A stretch of 24,035 nucleotides of DNA, from positions 1-24,035 of the forward strand of contig CAAGLK010000061.1 in the NCBI GenBank assembly GCA_900770765.1. Reading direction: 5' to 3'. Source of the stretch: Helicobacteraceae bacterium. Lineage in GTDB: Bacteria; Campylobacterota; Campylobacteria; Campylobacterales; Helicobacteraceae. The first letter of the stretch is position 1. Each line of letters opens with the position of its first letter. The translations under genes and the position numbers were made by a program. Below are positions 16,038 through 23,489 of the stretch, piece by piece. The notes under the pieces are model-generated. The model had not been told where the DNA came from, did no database searches, and saw only the letters and a program-made list of their open reading frames with translations.

Positions 16038-16082
16038 CTAAGGTTTCCAATAAAAATTTTATCATTATAAAAGAGGTGCAAA

Positions 16083-17279
16083 ATGTATTTTTTAAAAAAA
16101 TTTAAATCATTAAAATTATGGTGTGCTTGTGCGTTTTTAGGCATTAGTGCAAATGCAGCGACAATACAAGAAGCAAAATGGGAGAGCGGACAAACACTTT
16201 TAACCTTTTTTGAAAAAAACCAGATTCCACTTAAAACTTATTATGACTTACCAGCCGAAGATAAAGAACTAGCCGATGAAATCATAAGTGGAAGCACATT
16301 TTACACTTTATATGATGATAAAGTTTTGCTTCAAGCTCTAATTCCAATTAATGAAAGTTCGCAACTTCATATTTATAAGGATTCCAACGGCTATGGGATG
16401 AGAGCGATTCCTGTGGCTTATTTTTCAAAAGAACACACAATTACACTATCAATTGAAAGCTCACTTTATAATGATATTGTCTCGCTAACAGGCGATAAAT
16501 TCCTAGCAGGCGATGTAATAGGAGCTTATAAAGGTAGCGTTAATTTTAAAAAAGAAGTTAGAAAAAATGACAAATTAGCAATTATTTATGATAGAAAAAC
16601 CCGCTTAGGGAAGCACTTTGGCACACCTAATATTAAGGCTTCAATTTTAAAAAGCAATAATAAAGAACAATATGTAGTCCAGCACAGCGATGGGCAATTT
16701 TACGACCTTAAAGGAAATAGTTTAAGCAAATATTTACTCACTACTCCACTAAATTATAAAAGAATCTCATCGCATTTTTCTATGGGGCGAAAACACCCTA
16801 TTTTAGGCTATAAGCGACCGCATTTAGGCACAGATTATGCTGCTCCAACAGGCACTCCTATAAGGGCTGCTGGTAATGGAAAAGTAATTTTTGCAGGACG
16901 CAAGGGCGGCTATGGTAAAACCGTGATTATCCAACATGATAATGGCTATAAAACACTTTATGCCCATATGCACAGGATTAGCGTAAGAAATGGTGCGATT
17001 GTAAAACAAGGCAAACAAATCGGCTCAGTAGGAAGCACAGGGCTAAGCACCGGGCCTCACCTACACTTTGGCCTTTATAGAAATGGCAACGCAGTAAATC
17101 CGCAAAAACATCTAAAACTAGCACAAACAAAGCTAGTAGGCAAGGAAAAAGAAGCGTTTTTGCAAAATGCTAAAAATTATCAAAGCGCATTAATTGTAGC
17201 GCTTAAAGCAGAAAATGGCACGAAATTCGCCTTTAAAAAGCCAAGAGACGGCTATATTGTATATTTAAGCAACAATTAA
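16083..17279 (+). CDS. csd3: M23-family peptidoglycan peptidase Csd3/HdpA
   Basis: Periplasmic zinc peptidase of 398 residues. The family member Csd3 (HdpA) of H. pylori has DD-carboxypeptidase and endopeptidase activity and is needed for helical cell shape. A signal peptide with an ANA-A cleavage site covers residues 1-25. The LytM domain runs from about 225 to 345. Zinc ligands are His247 and Asp251 (RPHLGTDY) and His328 (HLHFG); His295 and His297 (YAHMH) complete the active site. An N-terminal regulatory region of about 190 residues matches the Csd3 architecture, and total length agrees. The ATG has AGAGGTG five bases upstream and an extended -10 promoter. The orthologue name is inferred from architecture and context. 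Confidence 0.88.
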   Translation: MYFLKKFKSLKLWCACAFLGISANAATIQEAKWESGQTLLTFFEKNQIPLKTYYDLPAEDKELADEIISGSTFYTLYDDKVLLQALIPINESSQLHIYKDSNGYGMRAIPVAYFSKEHTITLSIESSLYNDIVSLTGDKFLAGDVIGAYKGSVNFKKEVRKNDKLAIIYDRKTRLGKHFGTPNIKASILKSNNKEQYVVQHSDGQFYDLKGNSLSKYLLTTPLNYKRISSHFSMGRKHPILGYKRPHLGTDYAAPTGTPIRAAGNGKVIFAGRKGGYGKTVIIQHDNGYKTLYAHMHRISVRNGAIVKQGKQIGSVGSTGLSTGPHLHFGLYRNGNAVNPQKHLKLAQTKLVGKEKEAFLQNAKNYQSALIVALKAENGTKFAFKKPRDGYIVYLSNN

Positions 17280-17285
17280 GATTCT

Positions 17286-17864
17286 ATGCAAAATATTACA
17301 AATATCCGCTTTAGTGATTGTGTGGATTCTAAATACATTAAGCCAAAAAGAGTGCTATTTTGTGAAAATGGCGTTGAGAAAAGCTGGGATATTATAGAAG
17401 CACACAATAGCGTAGCCGCCCTACTTTATCACACACAAAAAGATTCTTTTATATTTGTTAAGCAGTTTCGCCCAGCAGTGTATTTAAAAGAATCTAAAAA
17501 AGATAAAAATGCAAATGGCTACACTTACGAGCTTTGCGCTGGGATTATGGATAAAAATAAAAGTGAAATAGAAACTATGCAAGAGGAAATTTTAGAAGAA
17601 TGTGGCTTTAAGATTCCACTCACACAACTTACAAAAATAACCGAGTTTTATAGCTCAGTAGGCTTTGCAGGAAGTAAGCAGACGCTTTATTTTGCAAAAG
17701 TTGATGATAGCTTTAAAATAAATTGCGGTGGTGGCATAGAAGATGAAAATATTGAAGTGGTTTATATAAAAAAGCAAGAGGCGCTAGAATTTATGTTTAA
17801 TGAAAGCTATCATAAAACTTCTGGATTAATGTTTTCACTTTTATGGTATTTTAGGAATTTTTAA
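17286..17864 (+). CDS. Nudix hydrolase, nucleotide-sugar diphosphatase type
   Basis: A 192-residue Nudix-fold protein. The Nudix box covers 86-108 (GIMDKNKSEIETMQEEILEE begins it, then CGF). EExGF is intact, but the canonical first Glu is Lys92 and the canonical Arg is Glu100. The segment YELCAGIMD before it and VKQFRPAVY at 58-66 are like the ADP-ribose/UDP-sugar pyrophosphatase group (NudF, NUDT14). Substrate is therefore likely a nucleoside diphosphate sugar, but cannot be fixed from sequence. The ATG is six bases after the csd3 stop with only a weak TAAG as ribosome-binding site, so coupling is likely. Its TAA overlaps the ATG of the coiled-coil gene. Confidence 0.87.
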   Translation: MQNITNIRFSDCVDSKYIKPKRVLFCENGVEKSWDIIEAHNSVAALLYHTQKDSFIFVKQFRPAVYLKESKKDKNANGYTYELCAGIMDKNKSEIETMQEEILEECGFKIPLTQLTKITEFYSSVGFAGSKQTLYFAKVDDSFKINCGGGIEDENIEVVYIKKQEALEFMFNESYHKTSGLMFSLLWYFRNF

Positions 17865-18529
17865 TGCAGCAGCAAAACGCACTAAAAGAGCTTACAAAAA
17901 GGCTTGATACCATTAAAGAAGCGTGGCAAATTTATGCTATTTTTGAAGAAGAAAAAAAGAAATTTAATGAAGAATTTAAAGAGCTTAAAAAAGACAAAGA
18001 AGCCTTAATAGAAAACTTTAATGAAACTTCGGCAAAAAATGCAATGCTTCTAGCACAAAACAAAGAGTTAGAATCCAAAAATAAAGCATTAATAGCAAAA
18101 AATGAAGCATTAGAAAATACGCAAAACACAGATTCTAACAGCTTTAATCAAATGCCTTCTTTAGATTCTAGCTTAAATATTTATACAAAAGAGTTAGAAT
18201 CCTTAGCGCAAAATAGCGAAAAATTACAAAATCTACTAAAAGCTATGCAAAATAAATTTAGCAATTTAGAGTCTCCACAAGCATTGCAAAAGCTAGAAGT
18301 AACCTATCAAAAACACCAGCGATTACTTGCAAATCCAGCAAAAGAATATGTGGAGTTAGAATCCGCGACCGCCCTATTTTCACGCCTTTTAGAGTTAGAA
18401 TCCTTACTTAAAAACTTTGAAGTGGAATTTTTAAAGCTCAACTTAGAAATAAAAGATTTAACACAATCGCTAATTTCGCAGGATTCCGCAAATAACGCAG
18501 ATTCCAGCACTGATTTTAAAGAATCCTAA
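17864..18529 (+). CDS. coiled-coil protein of unknown function
   Basis: A 221-residue, highly charged protein that I cannot assign. Residues about 1-90 (KELTKRLDTIKEAW, EEEKKKFNEEFKELKKDKEA, NKELESKNKALIAKNEALEN) show strong heptad character. A Ser/Asn-rich linker at about 90-110 separates this from a second helical region (about 120-210) with further leucine heptads. There is no signal peptide or membrane helix. TAATG overlaps tie it both to the Nudix gene upstream and to lpxB downstream, so it is co-translated with a nucleotide-sugar hydrolase and a lipid A enzyme. A scaffold role is possible but not shown. Confidence 0.8.
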   Translation: MQQQNALKELTKRLDTIKEAWQIYAIFEEEKKKFNEEFKELKKDKEALIENFNETSAKNAMLLAQNKELESKNKALIAKNEALENTQNTDSNSFNQMPSLDSSLNIYTKELESLAQNSEKLQNLLKAMQNKFSNLESPQALQKLEVTYQKHQRLLANPAKEYVELESATALFSRLLELESLLKNFEVEFLKLNLEIKDLTQSLISQDSANNADSSTDFKES

Positions 18530-19638
18530 TGAAAATTAAACTTTTTGTAACCGCTTTAGAATACTCTGCTAATTTGCATTTAAAAAATTTTTTAAAAGAG
18601 CTTGAAAATCTTAAAATAAATTTTGAACTTCATGGAATCTTTGATGAAAAAATAATTGAAGCTAAAAGCGATATAAATCCTAGCGTGTTTCGTGTTATGG
18701 GATTTTTGGGGGTGATAAAACTTATTCCGCTTTTTTTAAAAACCAAAAAAACATTAGCGCAAATTGCTGCCACTTGCGATATTGCTATTTTTATGGATTC
18801 CTCTTCTTTTAATATTCCACTAATTAAAAAAATAAAAAAACAAAACAATAAGAATCCTAAAATAGTTTATTATATTTTGCCGCAAGTGTGGGCGTGGAAG
18901 CGTTATAGAGCGAAAGTTTTAAGTGAAATTTGTGATGAGTTATGGGGGATTTTGCCTTTTGAGGGGCGATTTTACCCACAAAACGCAAATATAAAATATG
19001 TAGGACACCCACTTTTAGACACATTATCCTTTAGCTATACTACGCCACAAAATACAAATAAAATAGCCTTTATGCCAGGGTCTAGAATAGCCGAGATTAA
19101 GGCACTTTTCCCCATTTTTAGAGAATTAGCCAGAATCTTAAATAAAAATAATAAAGAATCACTTTTAATAATCCCACACACTTTTAAAGATAAAAATCTA
19201 GCAGAAATTTATGGCGATACAAGCGACTTTAGCCTAGAATTTGACACACAAATTGCGCTTAAAAAAAGTGAATTTGCCTTTGTATGTAGTGGCACAGCCA
19301 CACTAGAATCCACGCTTTTTGGGATTCCAACCATTTTAGCCTACAAGGCAAAAGCACTAGATTATTACATAGCAAAGGCTTTAGTGAAATTAAGATTCAT
19401 AGGATTAGCAAATATTTTTTTAGAATTTAAAAGCGGCAGAATCTTAAAAGAAGCCCCAATACACCCAGAGTTTTTACAAAATAACATAAGCGTAGAAAAT
19501 CTAAAAAATGCGTATTTAAATTATGATTATGATAAATTTTTTACACAAAAAAAAGAGCTTTTAAAATATTTAGACCATGGAAGTGCAAAAATAGTGGCAA
19601 AAAATTTAGAAAAATTAATTAAAAATTTACAAAAATAA
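18529..19638 (+). CDS. lpxB: lipid-A-disaccharide synthase LpxB
   Basis: Membrane-associated GT19 glycosyltransferase joining UDP-2,3-diacylglucosamine and lipid X to form the lipid A disaccharide. At 369 residues the length is normal. Key blocks are LPQVWAWKRYRAK at 117-129, ELWGILPFEGRFY, YVGHPLLD, MPGSRIAEIKALFP at about 182-195, and the nucleotide-sugar site FVCSGTATLESTLFGIPTIL. The usual N-terminal GEASGD is replaced by TALEYSANLHLK, a divergence I also associate with Helicobacter LpxB. The ATG overlaps the stop of the coiled-coil gene (TAATG). Confidence 0.95.
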   Translation: MKIKLFVTALEYSANLHLKNFLKELENLKINFELHGIFDEKIIEAKSDINPSVFRVMGFLGVIKLIPLFLKTKKTLAQIAATCDIAIFMDSSSFNIPLIKKIKKQNNKNPKIVYYILPQVWAWKRYRAKVLSEICDELWGILPFEGRFYPQNANIKYVGHPLLDTLSFSYTTPQNTNKIAFMPGSRIAEIKALFPIFRELARILNKNNKESLLIIPHTFKDKNLAEIYGDTSDFSLEFDTQIALKKSEFAFVCSGTATLESTLFGIPTILAYKAKALDYYIAKALVKLRFIGLANIFLEFKSGRILKEAPIHPEFLQNNISVENLKNAYLNYDYDKFFTQKKELLKYLDHGSAKIVAKNLEKLIKNLQK

Positions 19639-19710
19639 AGGGTTTTTTAACTCTCTTTAATTTACACTTTTGCCTTTTTATGCTTTTAAATTTATTATCA
19701 AGGATTAGTT

Positions 19711-20190
19711 GTGGAACCAATGACAGAATATGGCTATAACAAGCTAATTAGCGAACTTAAGAATCTTAAAGAAGTCGAGCGACCAAAAAATATCATAGAA
19801 ATTGACACAGCAAGAGAGCATGGCGACTTAAAAGAAAATGCAGAATACCACGCCGCAAGAGAGAGACAGCTATTTTTAGACGCTAGAATAAATGAACTAA
19901 CACAGCTTGTAGCAGATGCTAGAGTAATTGACCCAAGCACTCTAAGCCACGATAAAGTTAGCTTTGGTTCAACTATTAAACTTGAAGATTTAGATAGCGA
20001 AGAAACCTTTACTTACACAATAGTAGGGGCGACTGAGAGCAATCCAGAAAAAGGGCTAATATCCTACCACTCGCCTTTAGCAAAGCAGCTTTTGGGTAAA
20101 TTTGTAGGCGATGAAGTAAGCGTTACACTACCAAAGGGACAAAGCGATTTTGAAATTTTAGAAATTTTTTATAAAGATATTCAATTTTAA
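19711..20190 (+). CDS. greA: transcription elongation factor GreA
   Basis: Rescues backtracked RNA polymerase by stimulating transcript cleavage. The 159-residue protein has the N-terminal coiled coil (NKLISELKNLKEVERPKNI) with the loop DTAREHGDLKENAEYHAARE containing the conserved acidic tip. The C-terminal domain has KVSFGSTIKLEDL, YTIVGATES, ISYHSPLAKQLLGK and SDFEILEIFY. The start is GTG at 19711, with AAGGA six bases upstream, giving MEPMTEYGY, in line with the EPM start of relatives; ATG at 19720 is the alternative. It follows lpxB after 72 bases and starts the greA-dut group. Confidence 0.96.
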   Translation: MEPMTEYGYNKLISELKNLKEVERPKNIIEIDTAREHGDLKENAEYHAARERQLFLDARINELTQLVADARVIDPSTLSHDKVSFGSTIKLEDLDSEETFTYTIVGATESNPEKGLISYHSPLAKQLLGKFVGDEVSVTLPKGQSDFEILEIFYKDIQF

Positions 20191-20198
20191 GGCAAACA

Positions 20199-20630
20199 AT
20201 GGCTAAACTAAAGATTCTAAAATTAAACGAAAATGCGACAATCCCAGCATATCAAAGCAAAGGTGCGGCTGGCTTTGATTTATGTGCTAGTGAAGAATTA
20301 CTGCTTAAAAAGGGTGAATTTGCCCTTGTGCCAACCGCCCTTAGCTTTTCTTTTTCTAAAAAATATGAAGTGCAAATCCGCCCTAGAAGCGGTCTAGCAC
20401 TAAAGCATGGAATCTCTGTGCTAAATACTCCTGGGACTATTGATAGCGATTATAGAGGTGAAATTAAAGTGCTTCTAATAAATCTAGGCGAAGAGGATTT
20501 TGCTATTAAAAAAGGCGATAGAATCGCACAAGCGGTGCTTAGCCCTATAAAACAAGCAAAAATTAAAGTAGTAAAAAAGCTAGATTCCACCAAGCGTGGC
20601 GAAAAAGGCTTTGGCAGCACAGGAAAATAA
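20199..20630 (+). CDS. dut: deoxyuridine 5'-triphosphate nucleotidohydrolase Dut
   Basis: Trimeric dUTPase that converts dUTP to dUMP and pyrophosphate, keeping uracil out of DNA and feeding dTMP synthesis. All five motifs are visible in 143 residues: AAGFDLCASEE, RPRSGLALKHGI, NTPGTIDSDYRGEIKV, RIAQAVL, and the C-terminal RGEKGFGSTGK that closes over the nucleotide. ATG has AAGG seven bases upstream and lies eight bases after the greA stop. Confidence 0.97.
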   Translation: MAKLKILKLNENATIPAYQSKGAAGFDLCASEELLLKKGEFALVPTALSFSFSKKYEVQIRPRSGLALKHGISVLNTPGTIDSDYRGEIKVLLINLGEEDFAIKKGDRIAQAVLSPIKQAKIKVVKKLDSTKRGEKGFGSTGK

Positions 20631-20640
20631 AGGAGAAATT

Positions 20641-21231
20641 TTGAACTTAAAACAAAATGTAGAATTTGTAAAAACAGAAATGCAAAATGATGAAAAAATG
20701 CTAGTTGGCATTTTTAAATTTGAGAGTTTTTTAAGGCGACATAAAAAAAGCATTATTGCTTTTATCGCAATATTTATTTTAGCAACCATTGGGCATTATG
20801 CAAATATTTACTATCAAAACTACAAGGCAGATAAGCTATCAAGTGCGTATGAAGCAGCACTAAGTGGCGATGAAGCAGCTCTTAAAATATTAGAGGATTC
20901 TAAAAGTAAGCTATATGATTTATATATTTTTCAAAAAGCAATAAAAGATTCCAATAAAGAAGCATTAGAAAAATTACAAAATTCAAAAGACCCGCTAATC
21001 GCACAATTTGCGACTATGCAAAGCGCATCGCTTAGTGAAAATATTAAAGGGCTAGATTCTAAAGCGGCTGGAGATTTTGGTATTTTACAAGCAGCATTTT
21101 TAGAGCTAAAAGCTAGCAACACAACAAAAGCAAAAGAGATTCTAAGTAAAATCCCTAATGATTCACCAATTAGAGAAGTAGCAAATGCACTAGAGCATTT
21201 AACAATAAAAGGAATAAAAAATGAAAATTAA
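20641..21231 (+). CDS. YfgM-like membrane-anchored protein
   Basis: A 196-residue protein from a TTG start at 20641, which sits five bases after AGGAG. A GTG-started frame from 20596 would overlap dut and has no ribosome-binding site. A cytoplasmic N-terminus with FLRRHKKS precedes one transmembrane helix (about 37-55). A helical, Ala-rich domain (SSAYEAALSGDEAALKILED, ASLSENIKGLD, LELKASNTTKAKEILSKIP) with the look of short TPR-like helices follows. This matches the YfgM architecture (N-terminal anchor plus periplasmic TPR; YfgM is a Sec-associated helper in E. coli). The gene sits where HP0864 sits in H. pylori, from memory. It overlaps the following lipoprotein gene by 11 bases. Confidence 0.75.
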   Translation: MNLKQNVEFVKTEMQNDEKMLVGIFKFESFLRRHKKSIIAFIAIFILATIGHYANIYYQNYKADKLSSAYEAALSGDEAALKILEDSKSKLYDLYIFQKAIKDSNKEALEKLQNSKDPLIAQFATMQSASLSENIKGLDSKAAGDFGILQAAFLELKASNTTKAKEILSKIPNDSPIREVANALEHLTIKGIKNEN

Positions 21232-22228
21232 TATAAAGCATATTTTTATAGGAATCCTAAGTGCTTTTTTAATAGCTGGCTGTGGGTCTAAATATTATTT
21301 TGAGCCAAGTGAAAGTGAAATAGATGGAAGCGTCTCTTATGATGGTAAAATTAATTCAAGTATAGATTCCATTGTGCGAGATGGAGCTACTTTAAAAAAT
21401 AATCAATTTATTACTAAATATGGCGAGATTCCAGATATTTATTTAAAAAAAGGCGGAATCTACCTTAATGATAGTGATGATTTTTATCTAACACAAAATG
21501 GAAATTCTTTAATTTTAATTAATAAAGAAAATAAAGAAGAGCTTGAAATAAAGCTAGATGGAGTGCCAATTGGCGCGTCTATGGATGGGGCTTTAATCGC
21601 TATTATTTTAGAAACAAATACACTAATTATTTATGATTTAAATTTAATGCAAATTGTATTTAAACAAGACAATGCTCCATCTCCTGCTAATAACACTCTA
21701 ATTGCCTCTCCACATTTTCTAACAGATATTGTAGTGCTTCCAACACTTGATGGAAAGCTAGTTGTAGTAGATAAAAAATCTATGCAGCTAGTGCGGAACA
21801 TCGTGGTTAATGGTGATAAATATTTTAATAATGTGATTTTCTTAAGTGCAATTGGGAATCGTATGGTAGCAGCTACGCCAAAACGCATTATTTCTGTTAG
21901 CCCAAGCGTAATTAACACGCTTGATGCAAATATTAAAGATGTGCTATTTTTTGAAGATAGAATCTTTATTTTTACAAGCGAGGGCGAGGTTATTTTAACC
22001 GATAGAGATTTAAATGAGATTCGTAGAAAAAAATTTCCTTTTGCTCATTTTAGCGCAGCAAACGCTGGGCAAAATATCGCTATTTTAGAAACACAAGGCT
22101 ATATGATAACCTTAGATACAGATTTAGAAAATAGTAGCATTAAGAGAATTTCTAGTGAAATTACACAGCATACATTTTCTACAATAGATAAAATATTTGT
22201 AGGCGATAGATTTTTTAATATCAAATAG
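21221..22228 (+). CDS. BamB-like beta-propeller lipoprotein
   Basis: A 335-residue lipoprotein. The signal ends in LIAGC with the acylated Cys21; Gly-Ser follows, so there is no Asp retention signal and outer-membrane location is plausible. The mature part has repeated strand blocks of the kind seen in PQQ/WD propellers: NSLILINKENKEELEIKLDG, NTLIIYDLNLMQIVFKQD, GKLVVVDKKSMQLVRNIVV, GEVILTDRDLNEIRRKKFP, GYMITLDTDLENS. With a YfgM-like gene overlapping its 5' end, the pair mirrors yfgM-bamB of E. coli, where BamB belongs to the outer-membrane protein assembly complex. The BamB role is inference; the lipoprotein and propeller calls are from sequence. Confidence 0.75.
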   Translation: MKINIKHIFIGILSAFLIAGCGSKYYFEPSESEIDGSVSYDGKINSSIDSIVRDGATLKNNQFITKYGEIPDIYLKKGGIYLNDSDDFYLTQNGNSLILINKENKEELEIKLDGVPIGASMDGALIAIILETNTLIIYDLNLMQIVFKQDNAPSPANNTLIASPHFLTDIVVLPTLDGKLVVVDKKSMQLVRNIVVNGDKYFNNVIFLSAIGNRMVAATPKRIISVSPSVINTLDANIKDVLFFEDRIFIFTSEGEVILTDRDLNEIRRKKFPFAHFSAANAGQNIAILETQGYMITLDTDLENSSIKRISSEITQHTFSTIDKIFVGDRFFNIK

Positions 22229-22237
22229 GCATAAATA

Positions 22238-22876
22238 ATGATACTTTGCGATATTGGGAATAGTTTTTTACATTTTTACCAAAAGGGCAAAGTATGGAAG
22301 GAAGCTAGTGATAAAATCACACAAAAAGACCCAAAAGAGCTAATTTTATATATTAGTGTAAATGATAACTCTTTGGAATCCTTACTATATTCGCATCCTA
22401 AATGCTTTGATTTAGCACCTTATTTACATTTAGATTCCACCTATAAGGGCTTAGGTGTTGATAGGGTAGCTGTGTGTAAGGCGGTAAGCGATGGCGTTAT
22501 TGTAGATGCTGGAAGCGCAATTACAATTGATGTTATGCAAGATGATATTCACTTAGGCGGCTATATAATGCCTGGAATCTCACTATATAAAAAGGCTTTT
22601 AGCTCCATTTCAGCACTTGATTTAGAAATATCTTTAAGTGCCGATTTAGACGCATTTCCACAAAATACAAAAGACGCGCTAAGCTATGGAGTGCTAAAGT
22701 CCATTATTTTAATGATAGAAAACACAGCGAAAAATAAAAGAGTTTATTTCACAGGCGGCGATGGTAAATTTTTCTCTCGTTTTTTTAAAAATTCAATTTA
22801 TAATGAATTGCTTATTTTTGATGGTATGCAAAAGGCTATTTTTGAAAATTTCACGCAAAAAGGAATTTATTTATGA
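22238..22876 (+). CDS. coaX: type III pantothenate kinase CoaX
   Basis: Phosphorylates pantothenate in the first step of coenzyme A synthesis. At 212 residues it is shorter than most CoaX proteins but in line with Helicobacter. The ASKHA-type phosphate motif is ILCDIGNSFLHF at the N-terminus. GLGVDRVAVCKAV, IVDAGSAITIDVM with the catalytic Asp, and GGYIMPGISL are diagnostic. FTGGDGKFFSRFF is near the C-terminus. The ATG is ten bases after the lipoprotein stop with a weak AGG. Its TGA overlaps the hisG start (ATGATAA). Confidence 0.94.
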   Translation: MILCDIGNSFLHFYQKGKVWKEASDKITQKDPKELILYISVNDNSLESLLYSHPKCFDLAPYLHLDSTYKGLGVDRVAVCKAVSDGVIVDAGSAITIDVMQDDIHLGGYIMPGISLYKKAFSSISALDLEISLSADLDAFPQNTKDALSYGVLKSIILMIENTAKNKRVYFTGGDGKFFSRFFKNSIYNELLIFDGMQKAIFENFTQKGIYL

Positions 22877-23487
22877 TAAAAGTCGCATTGCCAAAGGGCA
22901 GAATCGCACAAAAGACGCTTGAAATTTTTCAAACCTTTATTAATGATAGCTTAGAATTTGAATATAGAAAGCTAATTTTAGATAAAGGTAATTTTAGATT
23001 CCTACTTGTTAGAAATCAAGATGTGCCAGCTTATGTAGAGAGAGGTGTGGCGGATATTGGAGTTGTGGGATTAGATGTATTAGAGGAGCAAAATAGCCCA
23101 TTAGTGCGGCTTTTAAACTTGGGCTTTGGTAAATGTAAAGTCTGCATAGGAAGCCCAAATGGCTATACACTAGATTTACAAAAGCCAAATTTAAAAGTAG
23201 CTACAAAACTTGTAAATATCACTAAAAACTTTTTTGCTAAAAACGCCTTAAGCGTGGATATTATTAAGCTATATGGTAGCATTGAATTAGCCCCGCTTGT
23301 AGGGATGGCAGATGTAATTGTGGATTTAGTAGAGACAGGCGATACAATGCGACAAAATAACCTTAAAATTGATTTAGAAATAATGGACATAAGCGCATAT
23401 TTAGTAGCAAATAAAAACAGCTATTACGCAAAAAAAGATGAAATACTAAGAATCCAAAATCACTTTAAACAACACATAAAGGAGTAA
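22873..23487 (+). CDS. hisG: ATP phosphoribosyltransferase HisG, short form
   Basis: Catalyses the first step of histidine synthesis, ATP plus PRPP to phosphoribosyl-ATP. At 204 residues this is the short form (HisGS), which lacks the C-terminal regulatory domain and in known cases requires HisZ. Visible blocks are VALPKGRIAQKTLEIF, RNQDVPAYVERGVADIGVVG, and the signature from LAPLVGMADVIVDLVETGDT onward (about 138-157). It overlaps coaX by four bases and its last codons carry the leuC ribosome-binding site. No hisZ is in the window. Confidence 0.95.
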   Translation: MIKVALPKGRIAQKTLEIFQTFINDSLEFEYRKLILDKGNFRFLLVRNQDVPAYVERGVADIGVVGLDVLEEQNSPLVRLLNLGFGKCKVCIGSPNGYTLDLQKPNLKVATKLVNITKNFFAKNALSVDIIKLYGSIELAPLVGMADVIVDLVETGDTMRQNNLKIDLEIMDISAYLVANKNSYYAKKDEILRIQNHFKQHIKE

Positions 23488-23489
23488 AA

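Larger units (their letters stand above)
15742..16082. other. 341-base intergenic region between flaB and csd3
   Basis: The only gene-free stretch longer than 300 bases. It contains, from left to right, the flaB ribosome-binding site, the sigma54 promoter, the nested inverted repeat, an A-rich stretch (about 15940-16010) in which I see nothing specific, and the extended -10 promoter and ribosome-binding site of csd3. An open frame in phase with flaB crosses part of it but lies upstream of the predicted flaB transcript. Confidence 0.8.

Noticed and set aside
19637..19658. Possible terminator between lpxB and greA
   Set aside because: The stem is short, with a wobble pair and a mismatch, and is not followed by a T-run. 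It is too weak to call.
20596..20640. Longer start (GTG) for the YfgM-like gene
   Set aside because: It overlaps the conserved C-terminal motif of dut and has no ribosome-binding site, whereas TTG at 20641 follows AGGAG at ideal spacing.
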